NCBI GenBank assembly: GCA_946479785.1
Contig: CAMLHQ010000071.1
Location: 1-16,548, forward strand
Direction of reading: 5' to 3'
Length of the DNA: 16,548 nucleotides
Origin: an uncultured Nitrospira sp.
GTDB taxonomy: Bacteria > Nitrospirota > Nitrospiria > Nitrospirales > Nitrospiraceae
Shown here: positions 8,820 through 15,622 of the stretch, in pieces
How the letters are laid out: each line of letters opens with the position of its first letter
How positions within the stretch are numbered: the stretch's first letter is position 1
The notes under the pieces: generated by a model
What the model was told of the DNA's origin: nothing
Seen by the model: only the letters and a program-made list of their open reading frames with translations
Databases searched by the model: none
Position numbers and translations under genes: made by a program

Positions 8820-9176
8820 TTACGCTGAGAACGACTCTCCGCACCCGCAGGTCTTGTTCGCGTTCGGATTGACGAACTTGAAATTCCCGCCCATCAAATC
8901 TTTGTGATAGTCGAGCTGCGTACCTTGGAGGTAGATCGCGCTCTTGGTATCGACGATCACCTTGACGCCGTCGAAATCGAACACTTGATCATACTGTCCG
9001 ATCTTCTCATCGAAGTTGATCGTATAGCTCAATCCGGAGCAGCCGCCACCCTTCACGCCGAGGCGGAGCCCGCCTTCCGTGATGCCCTGGACGTTGATGA
9101 GGCGTTTGACTTCCTTGATCGCGGCCTCTGTAAGGGTAATCACCGGAGCCTGGGGCTCTGTGTTCGTGATATCCAT
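8820..9176 (-). CDS. iscA: IscA, A-type Fe-S carrier protein
   Basis: A 118-residue HesB/IscA family protein that carries Fe-S clusters or iron from IscU to target apoproteins. The three ligand cysteines are Cys46 (GGGCSGLSY) and Cys110/Cys112 (TCGCGESF), equivalent to 35, 99 and 101 of E. coli IscA. About ten extra residues sit at the N terminus before the conserved ITLTEAA. A clear ribosome binding site (GGGAG) lies 7 bp before the ATG. It is 16 bp after iscU and is the last gene before the internal hairpin. ErpA is a close relative; position between iscU and hscB supports IscA. Confidence 0.94.
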   Translation of the reverse strand: MDITNTEPQAPVITLTEAAIKEVKRLINVQGITEGGLRLGVKGGGCSGLSYTINFDEKIGQYDQVFDFDGVKVIVDTKSAIYLQGTQLDYHKDLMGGNFKFVNPNANKTCGCGESFSA

Positions 9177-9192
9177 GAAACACTCCCTTCCG

Positions 9193-9576
9193 CTACTTCG
9201 GTTCAGCTTTCTTCTTATAGTCGGACAATGCCGCCTTGATCGCGTCTTCGGCCAGCACGGAACAGTGAATTTTCACCGGCGGGAGGTTCAACTCCTGCAC
9301 GATGTCCGTGTTTTTGATTTTCTGAGCTTCTTCAATCGTCTTGCCCTTGAGCCATTCGGTGGCCAGGCTTGAGCTAGCAATAGCCGATCCACAGCCGAAA
9401 GTCTTGAACTTGGCATCGACGATCGTGTCATTCTGCACCTTAATCTGCAGCTTCATGACGTCGCCGCACTCCGGCGCACCGACCATGCCCGTCCCGACGC
9501 CTTCCTCGTCCTTTTTGAAGCTCCCCATGTTTCGAGGGTTATTGAAATGATCGACGACCTTATCACTGTACGCCAT
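9193..9576 (-). CDS. iscU: IscU, Fe-S cluster assembly scaffold
   Basis: A 127-residue scaffold on which IscS-derived sulfur and iron are assembled into a [2Fe-2S] cluster. Ligand and catalytic positions are all present: Cys37 with Asp39 (PECGD), Cys62 (GCGSAIASSS), His104 and Cys105 (KIHCSVLAEDA). LPPVK (98-102) is the HscA-binding motif, consistent with hscA and hscB in the same operon. Size and spacing are those of the short IscU type; there is no NifU-like Fdx or C-terminal Nfu domain and no SufU insertion. A strong GGAGG ribosome binding site lies just before the ATG. It is 48 bp downstream of iscS. Confidence 0.97.
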   Translation of the reverse strand: MAYSDKVVDHFNNPRNMGSFKKDEEGVGTGMVGAPECGDVMKLQIKVQNDTIVDAKFKTFGCGSAIASSSLATEWLKGKTIEEAQKIKNTDIVQELNLPPVKIHCSVLAEDAIKAALSDYKKKAEPK

Positions 9577-9624
9577 GGTGCCCTCCGAAATATGTGAAAT
9601 TTGAGATCTTAAATTTTCTTCTCT

Positions 9625-10842
9625 CTAGTGCGCGGCCCACTGAACAGACTTCAAATCGACGCCTTCTTTCGCCATTTCGTAGAGGGGAGACATTTCCCGC
9701 AGCTTGGTCACAATCTCAATAACCTTCTTAATCGTGTAGTCAATCTCGTCGTCCGTGTTGAACCGGCCGAGCCCGAATCGAATGGAGGAATGAGCCAATT
9801 CAGTGCCGACGCCGAGGGCGCGAAGCACATATGAAGGCTCCAACGTCGCCGAGGTACAGGCTGAGCCTGATGAGAGCGCGATGTCCTTCATGCCCATCAG
9901 CAACGACTCGCCTTCGACATACGCGAACGAAATATTCAAATTGCCCGGCAACCGATGGGTCGGATGTCCGTTCAGGTAACATTCATCCAATGCCGCCATG
10001 ATGCCGGCTTCGAGCCGATCACGCATCTTGGAAAGGCGCGCCGATTCTGTCGCCATTTCCTGGTCGCAGAGTTCACAGGCCTTACCGAAGCCAACGATCA
10101 GCGGGACGGGAAGGGTCCCCGAACGCATGCCGCGCTCGTGCCCGCCACCATCCATTTGCGCCGCAATCCTTACACGCGGATTCTTCTTTCTTACATATAG
10201 CGCGCCGACTCCCTTTGGACCGTAGATCTTGTGGGCTGAAAACGACATCAAATCAATGCCCATGGCTTGCACATCCACGGGAATCTTGCCTACGCCTTGC
10301 GTGGCATCGCAATGGAAGAGGATGCCCTTCTCCTTGGCAAGTTTGCCGATTTCCTGGACCGGATTGATCGTGCCGATTTCATTGTTGGCAAGCATGACCG
10401 AAATCAGGATCGTCTTGTCCGTGATGGCCTTGCGCACATCCTCGGGATTCACCATCCCCTGCTTGTCGACGGGTAGATACGTGACCGTCGCCAGTCTCTT
10501 GCCCTCAAGTGATTTCGCCGTGTCGAGCACCGCGCGATGTTCCGTGGAAGAGGTGATGATGTGATTGCCCTTCTCCTTGTACATCTCTAGCACGCCTTTG
10601 AGCGCCAGATTGTCGGACTCGGTCGCCCCGCTGGTAAATACGATTTCCTTCGCATCCGCCTTAATCAGCTTGGCGATCTGCTTGCGGGCGTTCTCGACAG
10701 CTTCTTCCGCCGCCCAACCGAAAGCATGGTTGCGGCTGGCCGCATTCCCAAACTTTTCAACAAAGTAGGGGAGCATGGTTTCCAACACACGAGGGTCCAT
10801 AGGCGTGGTTGAATGGTTATCCAGAAAAATCGGAAGCTTCAT
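9625..10842 (-). CDS. iscS: IscS, group I cysteine desulfurase
   Basis: A 405-residue PLP enzyme that converts cysteine to alanine and passes the sulfur as a persulfide to IscU and other acceptors. The N terminus ([16 protein letters not shown]) is typical. His102 (STEHRAV) and the PLP lysine Lys205 ([12 protein letters not shown]) are in place. The mobile catalytic loop holds Cys329 (SSGSACTSA), in the longer-loop form that marks IscS/NifS over SufS. In an ISC operon with no nif genes nearby, IscS is the clear call. The ATG overlaps the iscR stop by 4 bases (ATGA) and has AAGGAG upstream, so the two genes are translationally coupled. Confidence 0.97.
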   Translation of the reverse strand: MKLPIFLDNHSTTPMDPRVLETMLPYFVEKFGNAASRNHAFGWAAEEAVENARKQIAKLIKADAKEIVFTSGATESDNLALKGVLEMYKEKGNHIITSSTEHRAVLDTAKSLEGKRLATVTYLPVDKQGMVNPEDVRKAITDKTILISVMLANNEIGTINPVQEIGKLAKEKGILFHCDATQGVGKIPVDVQAMGIDLMSFSAHKIYGPKGVGALYVRKKNPRVRIAAQMDGGGHERGMRSGTLPVPLIVGFGKACELCDQEMATESARLSKMRDRLEAGIMAALDECYLNGHPTHRLPGNLNISFAYVEGESLLMGMKDIALSSGSACTSATLEPSYVLRALGVGTELAHSSIRFGLGRFNTDDEIDYTIKKVIEIVTKLREMSPLYEMAKEGVDLKSVQWAAH

Positions 10843-11312
10843 CGTTCAACTCCTTGTGCTGTCGGCGACTGAATCGTAATCAAAGGGGTGCCGCCCATCA
10901 TGTCTTGCAGGGTCATGTTGTTGAGTAATTGATAAATGCTCTCTTGCACTTTCAACAGCGGTGTGCGGATGTTGCAGTGTTCCAGTTGCATGCAGAATTC
11001 ACCGTCTTTTTCATGCGAACAATCGGTAATGCCGAGCGGCCCTTCGATACTTTCCAGAATCTGGGCGATGGTAATCTGTCTGGCGCTACGGGCCAACAGG
11101 TAGCCGCCCTTGGGACCGTTGTGGCTTTCGATCATGCGGTTTTTGGCCAGGGTTTGGAGGACCTTAGCCAGCAACTCGAGCGGAATGTTATATTCCTCAG
11201 CGATCTCCTTCGTGTTTACAACGCGCCCGGGGGTCACCTCGCCGAACTGCACCGAAGCGATGTGCTGGAGGGCCATCAGAGCGTAGTCCGCTTTTTTGGA
11301 AATCTTCAACAT
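10839..11312 (-). CDS. iscR: IscR, Rrf2-family Fe-S sensing transcription regulator
   Basis: A 157-residue Rrf2-family winged-helix regulator, first gene of the ISC operon. In its best-known form IscR carries a [2Fe-2S] cluster and, when loaded, represses its own operon. The HTH region includes [10 protein letters not shown] (6-15), [11 protein letters not shown] and the conserved [11 protein letters not shown] wing (65-75). Three cysteines near the dimerisation helix, Cys98, Cys107 and Cys113, can hold a cluster. The first gap is 8 residues rather than the 5 of E. coli IscR (92, 98, 104). I use the ATG at 11312, which gives the usual [12 protein letters not shown] start; an upstream in-frame ATG at 11360 would fall within the operator palindromes. 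The gene is read away from fdx with a shared regulatory region between. Confidence 0.93.
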   Translation of the reverse strand: MLKISKKADYALMALQHIASVQFGEVTPGRVVNTKEIAEEYNIPLELLAKVLQTLAKNRMIESHNGPKGGYLLARSARQITIAQILESIEGPLGITDCSHEKDGEFCMQLEHCNIRTPLLKVQESIYQLLNNMTLQDMMGGTPLITIQSPTAQGVER

Positions 11313-11317
11313 AGCTA

Positions 11318-11347
11318 TTGCCGATCCATACAGTCGGAGACTATAAT
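11318..11347 (+). promoter_or_regulatory. Probable fdx promoter
   Basis: TTGCCG (11318-11323) and a perfect TATAAT (11342-11347) are separated by 18 bp. The predicted start is near 11354, giving a leader of about 95 nt before fdx. The -10 lies in the spacer of the palindrome at 11334-11356. On the minus strand the same bases contain TATAGT (11345-11340), a possible -10 for iscR without a recognisable -35. Confidence 0.55.
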
Positions 11348-11369
11348 GATCTCCGATCAATTAGGTCGG
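11334..11369. promoter_or_regulatory. Candidate IscR operator region shared by iscR and fdx
   Basis: Two overlapping palindromes occur here. The first is a perfect 7-bp inverted repeat, TCGGAGA (11334-11340) and TCTCCGA (11350-11356), with a 9-bp spacer that contains the TATAAT. The second is CCGATCAATTAGGTCGG (11353-11369); in the opposite orientation it matches 13 of 17 positions of the type 1 IscR consensus as I recall it (YYGACTRWWWNAGTCRR). Binding here would block RNA polymerase at both divergent promoters. Confidence 0.55.
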
Positions 11370-11448
11370 ACTAACAATAGCAGGTAAAAGCCCGATCTGT
11401 CAACAGCGCGGTCGAACTGGCTATAAGGTCATCAGAAAGGATGGTGCA

Positions 11449-11865
11449 ATGGGTGGAACAAACCCCTATATCGAAAAGGCAGATGTTGAGCTTCCGCAAA
11501 AATCTTACTCTGTGACCTATATTGCCCCGACCGGGGCTACCACCAAGGTTCAGGTCGATCCAGCCAAGATTCCTTACGGGCAAACAGGACTGCCGGGGAG
11601 CCTTTTGGACATCGCAATGGGTAACGGAGTGGACTTGGAGCATGTCTGCGGAGGGGTCTGTGCCTGCTCGACCTGCCATGTGATCGTGAAGCAGGGATTG
11701 GAAACCTGCAATGAAGGAACGGACGATGAATTTGACCAACTCGATGAAGCGCCGATGACGACCTTACAATCACGGCTAGGCTGCCAATGCGTGCCGAACG
11801 GCACCAAGGACATTGTTGTCGAAATTCCGGCGGTCAACAAGAATCTGGTTAAAGAGGGACATTAA
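11449..11865 (+). CDS. fdx: ISC-type [2Fe-2S] ferredoxin
   Basis: A 138-residue adrenodoxin/Fdx-type ferredoxin that supplies electrons for cluster assembly on IscU. The cluster ligands are expected at Cys67, Cys73 and Cys76 (CGGVCACSTCH) and Cys112 (SRLGCQ), the same pattern as the ISC Fdx of E. coli. Extra cysteines at 71, 87 and 114 are not needed as ligands. The conserved acidic stretch (TDDEFDQLDEAPM) that contacts partners is present. The protein is about 25 residues longer than E. coli Fdx, mostly at the N terminus. AAGGA lies 7 bp before the ATG. In many bacteria fdx follows hscA; here it stands alone on the opposite strand and shares the iscR control region, so it is probably co-regulated with the operon. 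Confidence 0.93.
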   Translation: MGGTNPYIEKADVELPQKSYSVTYIAPTGATTKVQVDPAKIPYGQTGLPGSLLDIAMGNGVDLEHVCGGVCACSTCHVIVKQGLETCNEGTDDEFDQLDEAPMTTLQSRLGCQCVPNGTKDIVVEIPAVNKNLVKEGH

Positions 11866-11899
11866 ACGAAACGGTACAGTCATTGGGTCTCGGGATGCC

Positions 11900-11917
11900 G
11901 GGCCTCGAGGGGCTTTT
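11900..11917 (+). terminator. Weak terminator-like hairpin after fdx
   Basis: GCCT (11902-11905), loop CGAG and GGGC (11910-11913), extended by two G-T pairs and followed by TTTT, lie about 35 bp after the fdx stop. It overlaps the stop codon of the convergent oxidoreductase. The stem is short, so confidence is low. Confidence 0.35.
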
Positions 11918-12620
11918 AGTCATAGGTCTCTGTCTTCACTTCCTTTCGATCGTATCCCGCTTCGACGAAATAGGCCCGCAGGGGCCGCACAAAGTTTTTC
12001 GTCCCGCAGAGCATTGGGATGACCTTCGGTGCGCCATCGATGAGTGGGCGCAACATTGAGAGCGTCAAATCGACACCCTGCTGTTCCCCGCCAGCGGCAA
12101 CCAACGGCAAATAACGAAATCCTGGATGGGTGACGGCCAGTGTCAGCAGTTCTTGGTGAAACAACAGCTCTTCCTCCGAGGGCGCGACGGCAATCAATAA
12201 GACCGGAGTTCTGTGCTGCTGCGCGTACAACTGTTTCAGCATGCAGCGGATAGGAACTAGGCCGGTAAAACGGGCGATGAACAATAACTCGCGGTTGAGC
12301 TGCGTTGGGAGCAAGAACTTTCCATAGGGGCCGGAGAGTACGACCTCGTCGCCTGCTTTGATTTGGCACAGGTAGCTGGAACCCACACCGCCAACCACAT
12401 GGTCGAGTACCAATGTGAGTTCGCCGGAGGTTGTGCCGGGGGCAGCCATGGAATAAGCGCGATTGAGCGGCAGTTTGGCGCCGACTGGCAGTCTTAAGGA
12501 GATCCATTGGCCCGGCTCATACGAAATGCGTTGCTCTCTCGGCAGCAGCACGAGCTGACGAACGCGTGGCGTCAGATAGATAGCTGAGAGGACCGTGGCG
12601 GACTGAACGTATTCTGCCAT
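11916..12620 (-). CDS. FAD/NAD(P)H-binding oxidoreductase of the ferredoxin reductase (FNR) superfamily
   Basis: A 234-residue protein with an N-terminal FAD-binding beta-barrel and a C-terminal nucleotide-binding half. The flavin motif RAYS (54-57, in LNRAYSMAAP) and the GPYGKFLL loop after it are typical of the family. CGTKNFV near the C terminus matches the CG motif that places a cysteine at the flavin, and the protein ends in ETYD. The usual GGTGxxP nucleotide loop is changed to ARFTGLVP (116-123). There is no attached ferredoxin domain, so electrons must pass to a separate partner; fdx is adjacent and convergent, but the pairing is inference. I start at the ATG at 12620, which gives the family's usual N terminus; an extension to 12734 would run through the gltX promoter region and has no similarity. 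The exact substrate is unknown. Confidence 0.82.
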   Translation of the reverse strand: MAEYVQSATVLSAIYLTPRVRQLVLLPREQRISYEPGQWISLRLPVGAKLPLNRAYSMAAPGTTSGELTLVLDHVVGGVGSSYLCQIKAGDEVVLSGPYGKFLLPTQLNRELLFIARFTGLVPIRCMLKQLYAQQHRTPVLLIAVAPSEEELLFHQELLTLAVTHPGFRYLPLVAAGGEQQGVDLTLSMLRPLIDGAPKVIPMLCGTKNFVRPLRAYFVEAGYDRKEVKTETYD

Positions 12621-12677
12621 ATGGGTTCTTTGGTTCACTCTTATCAGAAGGCTGGGTTGGATGAAAGTGTTGGATTC

Positions 12678-12707
12678 TGTACAAGACTTTTCCACGCGTG
12701 CTATAGA
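12678..12707 (+). promoter_or_regulatory. Possible gltX promoter
   Basis: TGTACA (12678-12683) and TATAGA (12702-12707) are 18 bp apart in the 118-bp divergent gap between the oxidoreductase and gltX. The predicted start near 12714 leaves a leader of about 25 nt. It is a moderate match. Confidence 0.35.
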
Positions 12708-12738
12708 TACCGACCTCTCTGCATAACTGAGCATTGCT

Positions 12739-14160
12739 ATGACTCAAGTCCGCGTTCGCTTTGCGCCCAGTCCAACGGGGTTCCTCCACATCGGTGGCGT
12801 TCGCACTGCGCTGTTCAACTGGCTCTATGCCAGGCAACAGAAGGGTGTCTTCATCTTGCGCATCGAAGATACAGACCAGAGCCGTTCAACCGACGAATCG
12901 ATCCAAGCCATCATTGAAGGGATGAAATGGGTGGGGCTCGATTGGGATGAGGGACCCTATCGTCAGACGGAACGCATGGACCTCTATCGGAGCCATGCTA
13001 TGACGCTGTTGGACCGGGGACAGGCCTACTGGTGCATCTGCAAAGCCGATGAGTTGGAAGCCAGAAGAAAAGAAGCGGAGGCGAAGGGTTTTTCGCCTCG
13101 CTACGACGGCCGCTGCCGCAATCTGGGGATCGCGAACCCATCAGGCGAGGCTGCGATGCGCTTTAAAGCCCCGCAGGAAGGCCAGACCGTTGTGGACGAT
13201 CTGATCAAGGGCAAGATCGTCTTCGATAACAATGTGCTCGATGATCTGATTATTCTACGGTCCAACGGCTATCCGACCTATAACTTTTCCGTTGTGGTGG
13301 ACGATGCGCTGATGCACATCACACATGTGGTGCGGGGGGACGATCACCTGACCAATACACCTCGCCAGGTGCCGATCTTTCAGGCACTGGGATTTCCGGT
13401 GCCCCGCTTCGGTCATTTGCCCATGATACTAGGATCGGATAAGGCGCGGCTCTCAAAGCGACATGGCGCCACTTCTATAATGGCCTACAAAGACATGGGC
13501 TATCTTCCCGATGCGATGGTGAACTATCTTGTCCGGCTCGGCTGGTCACACGGTGATCAAGAAGTCTTCACCAGGCAGGAACTGATCGAAAAATTTTCCT
13601 GGAAGAATGTGCAGGCCTCAGCGGCCGTGTTCAATCCGGATAAGCTGCTTTGGATGAACGCCGAATACATCAAGACGAGTCCGCCAGGTGAGGTGGCGCA
13701 GGCGTTAGTTCCGCTGTTAGCGCAGGGCGGCTTGAAAAACGAGGTCGCCGATGCCTCCGCACAATGGCTCACCCAGCTGGTGGTGTTGGTAAAGGAGCGG
13801 GCGAAGAGCCTCGTAGAGATGGTCGAGTGGGTGAAACCCTACTTCGGACAGGCTGTCACATTCGAGGAAGAAGCGGCCAAGAAATTTCTAACACCGGCCA
13901 TTGCGCCAGTACTTCAAAAGCTGCTCTCGCGCTTTGAAGCCCTCTCCAATTTTTCCAAACAGACATGGGAGGAGAGCTTGAAGAGTCTGGTCGAGGAGGA
14001 AGGTCTCAAGATGGGACAGCTCGCGCAGCCGGTTCGCGTGGCTCTGACCGGCCGCACGGCCAGTCCTGGTCTCTTCGAGGTGATGGAAGTCCTCGGACGC
14101 GATCGAACCCTCTTCCGGCTTCGACAAGGCATCGAGCGCGCCAAAGCCGGCCAGGCTTGA
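12739..14160 (+). CDS. gltX: Glutamyl-tRNA synthetase
   Basis: A 473-residue class I aminoacyl-tRNA synthetase (E. coli GltX has 471) that attaches glutamate to tRNA-Glu in the cytoplasm. In organisms without GlnRS it also charges tRNA-Gln, and the product is then amidated by GatCAB. The N terminus reads VRFAPSPTGFLHIGG, with the HIGH-type motif at 17-20. DGRCR near 127 lies in the connective-peptide region, and the KMSKS-type motif is the ARLSKRHG segment (236-243). The C-terminal helical anticodon-binding domain is complete. Two tRNA-Gln genes follow directly, which makes a non-discriminating enzyme attractive, but nothing read by eye settles this. The ATG at 12739 has only a weak ribosome binding site; the N terminus fits the family. 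Confidence 0.96.
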   Translation: MTQVRVRFAPSPTGFLHIGGVRTALFNWLYARQQKGVFILRIEDTDQSRSTDESIQAIIEGMKWVGLDWDEGPYRQTERMDLYRSHAMTLLDRGQAYWCICKADELEARRKEAEAKGFSPRYDGRCRNLGIANPSGEAAMRFKAPQEGQTVVDDLIKGKIVFDNNVLDDLIILRSNGYPTYNFSVVVDDALMHITHVVRGDDHLTNTPRQVPIFQALGFPVPRFGHLPMILGSDKARLSKRHGATSIMAYKDMGYLPDAMVNYLVRLGWSHGDQEVFTRQELIEKFSWKNVQASAAVFNPDKLLWMNAEYIKTSPPGEVAQALVPLLAQGGLKNEVADASAQWLTQLVVLVKERAKSLVEMVEWVKPYFGQAVTFEEEAAKKFLTPAIAPVLQKLLSRFEALSNFSKQTWEESLKSLVEEEGLKMGQLAQPVRVALTGRTASPGLFEVMEVLGRDRTLFRLRQGIERAKAGQA

Positions 14161-14196
14161 CGGATCAAGCAGTCCTATATTACGTTGAACGCCGGT

Positions 14197-14270
14197 TGGG
14201 GGATCGTCTAGCGGTAGGACGTCAGTCTCTGGATCTGACTACCTAGGTTCGATTCCTAGTCCCCCAGCCA
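14197..14270 (+). tRNA. tRNA-Gln (anticodon CUG)
   Basis: The gene is 74 nt including an encoded CCA. The acceptor stem TGGGGGA/TCCCCCA has the U1-A72 pair characteristic of tRNA-Gln, and the discriminator is G73. The T arm reads CCTAG-GTTCGATT-CCTAG... with an intact stem. The anticodon loop is CTCTGGA with CTG at 14229-14231. The anticodon stem has a T-T mismatch at its loop end (31-39). It starts 36 bp after the gltX stop and may be cotranscribed with it. Confidence 0.95.
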
Positions 14271-14320
14271 AAAACCTTTTCCCCGCCGTTCCCGATCTAC
14301 GAATCGTTGTTGTACCGCGC

Positions 14321-14394
14321 TGGGGGATCGTCTAGCGGTAGGACGCCGGCCTTTGGAGCCGGCTACCTAGGTTCGATTCCTAGTCCCCCAGCCA
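14321..14394 (+). tRNA. tRNA-Gln (anticodon UUG)
   Basis: The gene is 74 nt with encoded CCA. It is identical to the upstream tRNA-Gln except for seven positions, all in the anticodon arm. The stem CCGGC/GCCGG is fully paired, and the loop CTTTGGA has TTG at 14353-14355. It keeps U1-A72 and G73. Fifty bp separate the two tRNAs. Confidence 0.95.
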
Positions 14395-14428
14395 TTTTCT
14401 TCCGGGGCGGGCCTATTCATGCCGAGGC

Positions 14429-15475
14429 TCACGCGCCCAACGACGCCAGGTCGATCACGAAACGAAACCGCACATCGCCCTTGAGAACTCGTTCATAGGC
14501 CTCGTTGACTTGTTGTATCGGAATCACTTCAACATCTGACTCGATCTTGTGCTCAGCGCAGAAGTCGAGCATCTCCTGCGTCTCACGAATACCGCCGATG
14601 ACGGAGCCGGCGATCCGTCGCCGGTGGAGGATGAGTGGGAACGGAGCGAGCGGAGTGGGCTGTTCTGGCGCTCCCACGAGAATCATGGTCCCGTCGTTTT
14701 TCAACAGACTTACATAAGCGTTGTAGTCGTGCGGCGCTGACACCGTATCGAGGAGATAGTCGAAATGCCGCTGGAGTTTCGTAAAGGTCTGCGGATTTGA
14801 GGTGACGGCGAAATTCGATGCGCCCAGCCGCTCCGCGTCTTTTCGTTTCCCCTCGGAGGTGCTCAACACGGTCACCTCCGTGCCGAGTGCCTTCGCAATT
14901 TTCACCGCCATATGGCCGAGTCCACCGAGACCCACCACTCCCAGCTTGTGATATTTTCCCACTCCCCAATGGCGAAGGGGAGAATAGGTGGTAATGCCGG
15001 CACAGAGAAGCGGGGCCGCTCCAGCCGGCGACAGTGTAGCGGGAATCCGCAGCACGTAGTTCTCATCCACCACGATTTGTGTCGAGTAACCGCCTTGCGT
15101 CAGGTGGCCACTCTTGTCACGGCCGCTATAGGTCAGGAGCATCCCGACTTCACAATACTGTTCCAATCCCTCTCGACAAGCGGCGCAGGTGCGACATGAA
15201 TCGACGAAGCAGCCGACGCCGACCCTGTCACCGATACGAAATTGTTTCACGGCGCTTCCGATCTGCGTGACTGCGCCGACGATCTCATGGCCCGGCACCA
15301 TTGGAAAGAGGGAACCGCCCCATTCGTCGCGGGCTTGATGAATATCGGAGTGGCAGATGCCGCAATGCGAAATCTTGATTAAGACGTCGAACGGGCCGAC
15401 ATCCCGTCGCTCGAAGACAAACAATTGCAGGGGTGCCTTGGCTGTCATGGCGGCATAGCCTTTAGTGGCGAGCAT
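14429..15475 (-). CDS. Zinc-dependent NAD(P)-linked alcohol/aldehyde dehydrogenase (YahK/CAD type)
   Basis: A 348-residue medium-chain dehydrogenase/reductase, likely a cytoplasmic aldehyde reductase with broad substrate range; the usual cofactor in this subgroup is NADP(H). Catalytic zinc ligands are expected at Cys38 (SHCGICHSDIH), His63 with Glu64 (PGHEIVG) and Cys158. The four structural zinc cysteines are Cys94, 97, 100 and 108. The Rossmann glycine motif is GLGGLG (182-187). Length and motif spacing match the YahK/cinnamyl-alcohol-dehydrogenase subgroup. I start at the ATG at 15475, which has an excellent ribosome binding site (AAGGAG, 7 bp upstream); the frame is open 21 codons further, but that part lacks family similarity. 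It is convergent with the tRNAs and divergent from the DUF1800 gene. The substrate cannot be named. Confidence 0.92.
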   Translation of the reverse strand: MLATKGYAAMTAKAPLQLFVFERRDVGPFDVLIKISHCGICHSDIHQARDEWGGSLFPMVPGHEIVGAVTQIGSAVKQFRIGDRVGVGCFVDSCRTCAACREGLEQYCEVGMLLTYSGRDKSGHLTQGGYSTQIVVDENYVLRIPATLSPAGAAPLLCAGITTYSPLRHWGVGKYHKLGVVGLGGLGHMAVKIAKALGTEVTVLSTSEGKRKDAERLGASNFAVTSNPQTFTKLQRHFDYLLDTVSAPHDYNAYVSLLKNDGTMILVGAPEQPTPLAPFPLILHRRRIAGSVIGGIRETQEMLDFCAEHKIESDVEVIPIQQVNEAYERVLKGDVRFRFVIDLASLGA

Positions 15476-15561
15476 GGGATTCTCCTTGGACGATGATTGC
15501 CAGGAATGAACCTTAGCAAGATCAATCGAACTTGCCAACGGGAAAGTCCCGAGTCACGTCA

Positions 15562-15590
15562 ACGACAGAGCCTGCCGTTCGTTGTATAGT
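15562..15590 (+). promoter_or_regulatory. Possible promoter of the DUF1800 gene
   Basis: ACGACA (15562-15567) and TATAGT (15585-15590) are 17 bp apart, about 32 bp before the ATG. The -10 is good; the -35 matches only four of six consensus bases. Confidence 0.35.
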
Positions 15591-15622
15591 GCGGAGGAAT
15601 TTCAATAGAAGAGGGTGGGTGC

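Noticed and set aside
11920..12507. A second open frame on the same strand inside the oxidoreductase
   Set aside because: The oxidoreductase frame carries the FAD and CG motifs; the other frame is arginine-rich noise.
12621..12734. A 38-codon N-terminal extension of the oxidoreductase
   Set aside because: It would cover the divergent promoter region of gltX and shows no similarity to the family.
14157..14183. A separate promoter for the tRNA pair (TTGACG with TATATT or TATTAC)
   Set aside because: The spacer is only 13-15 bp, too short for a convincing sigma-70 promoter; cotranscription with gltX is equally likely.
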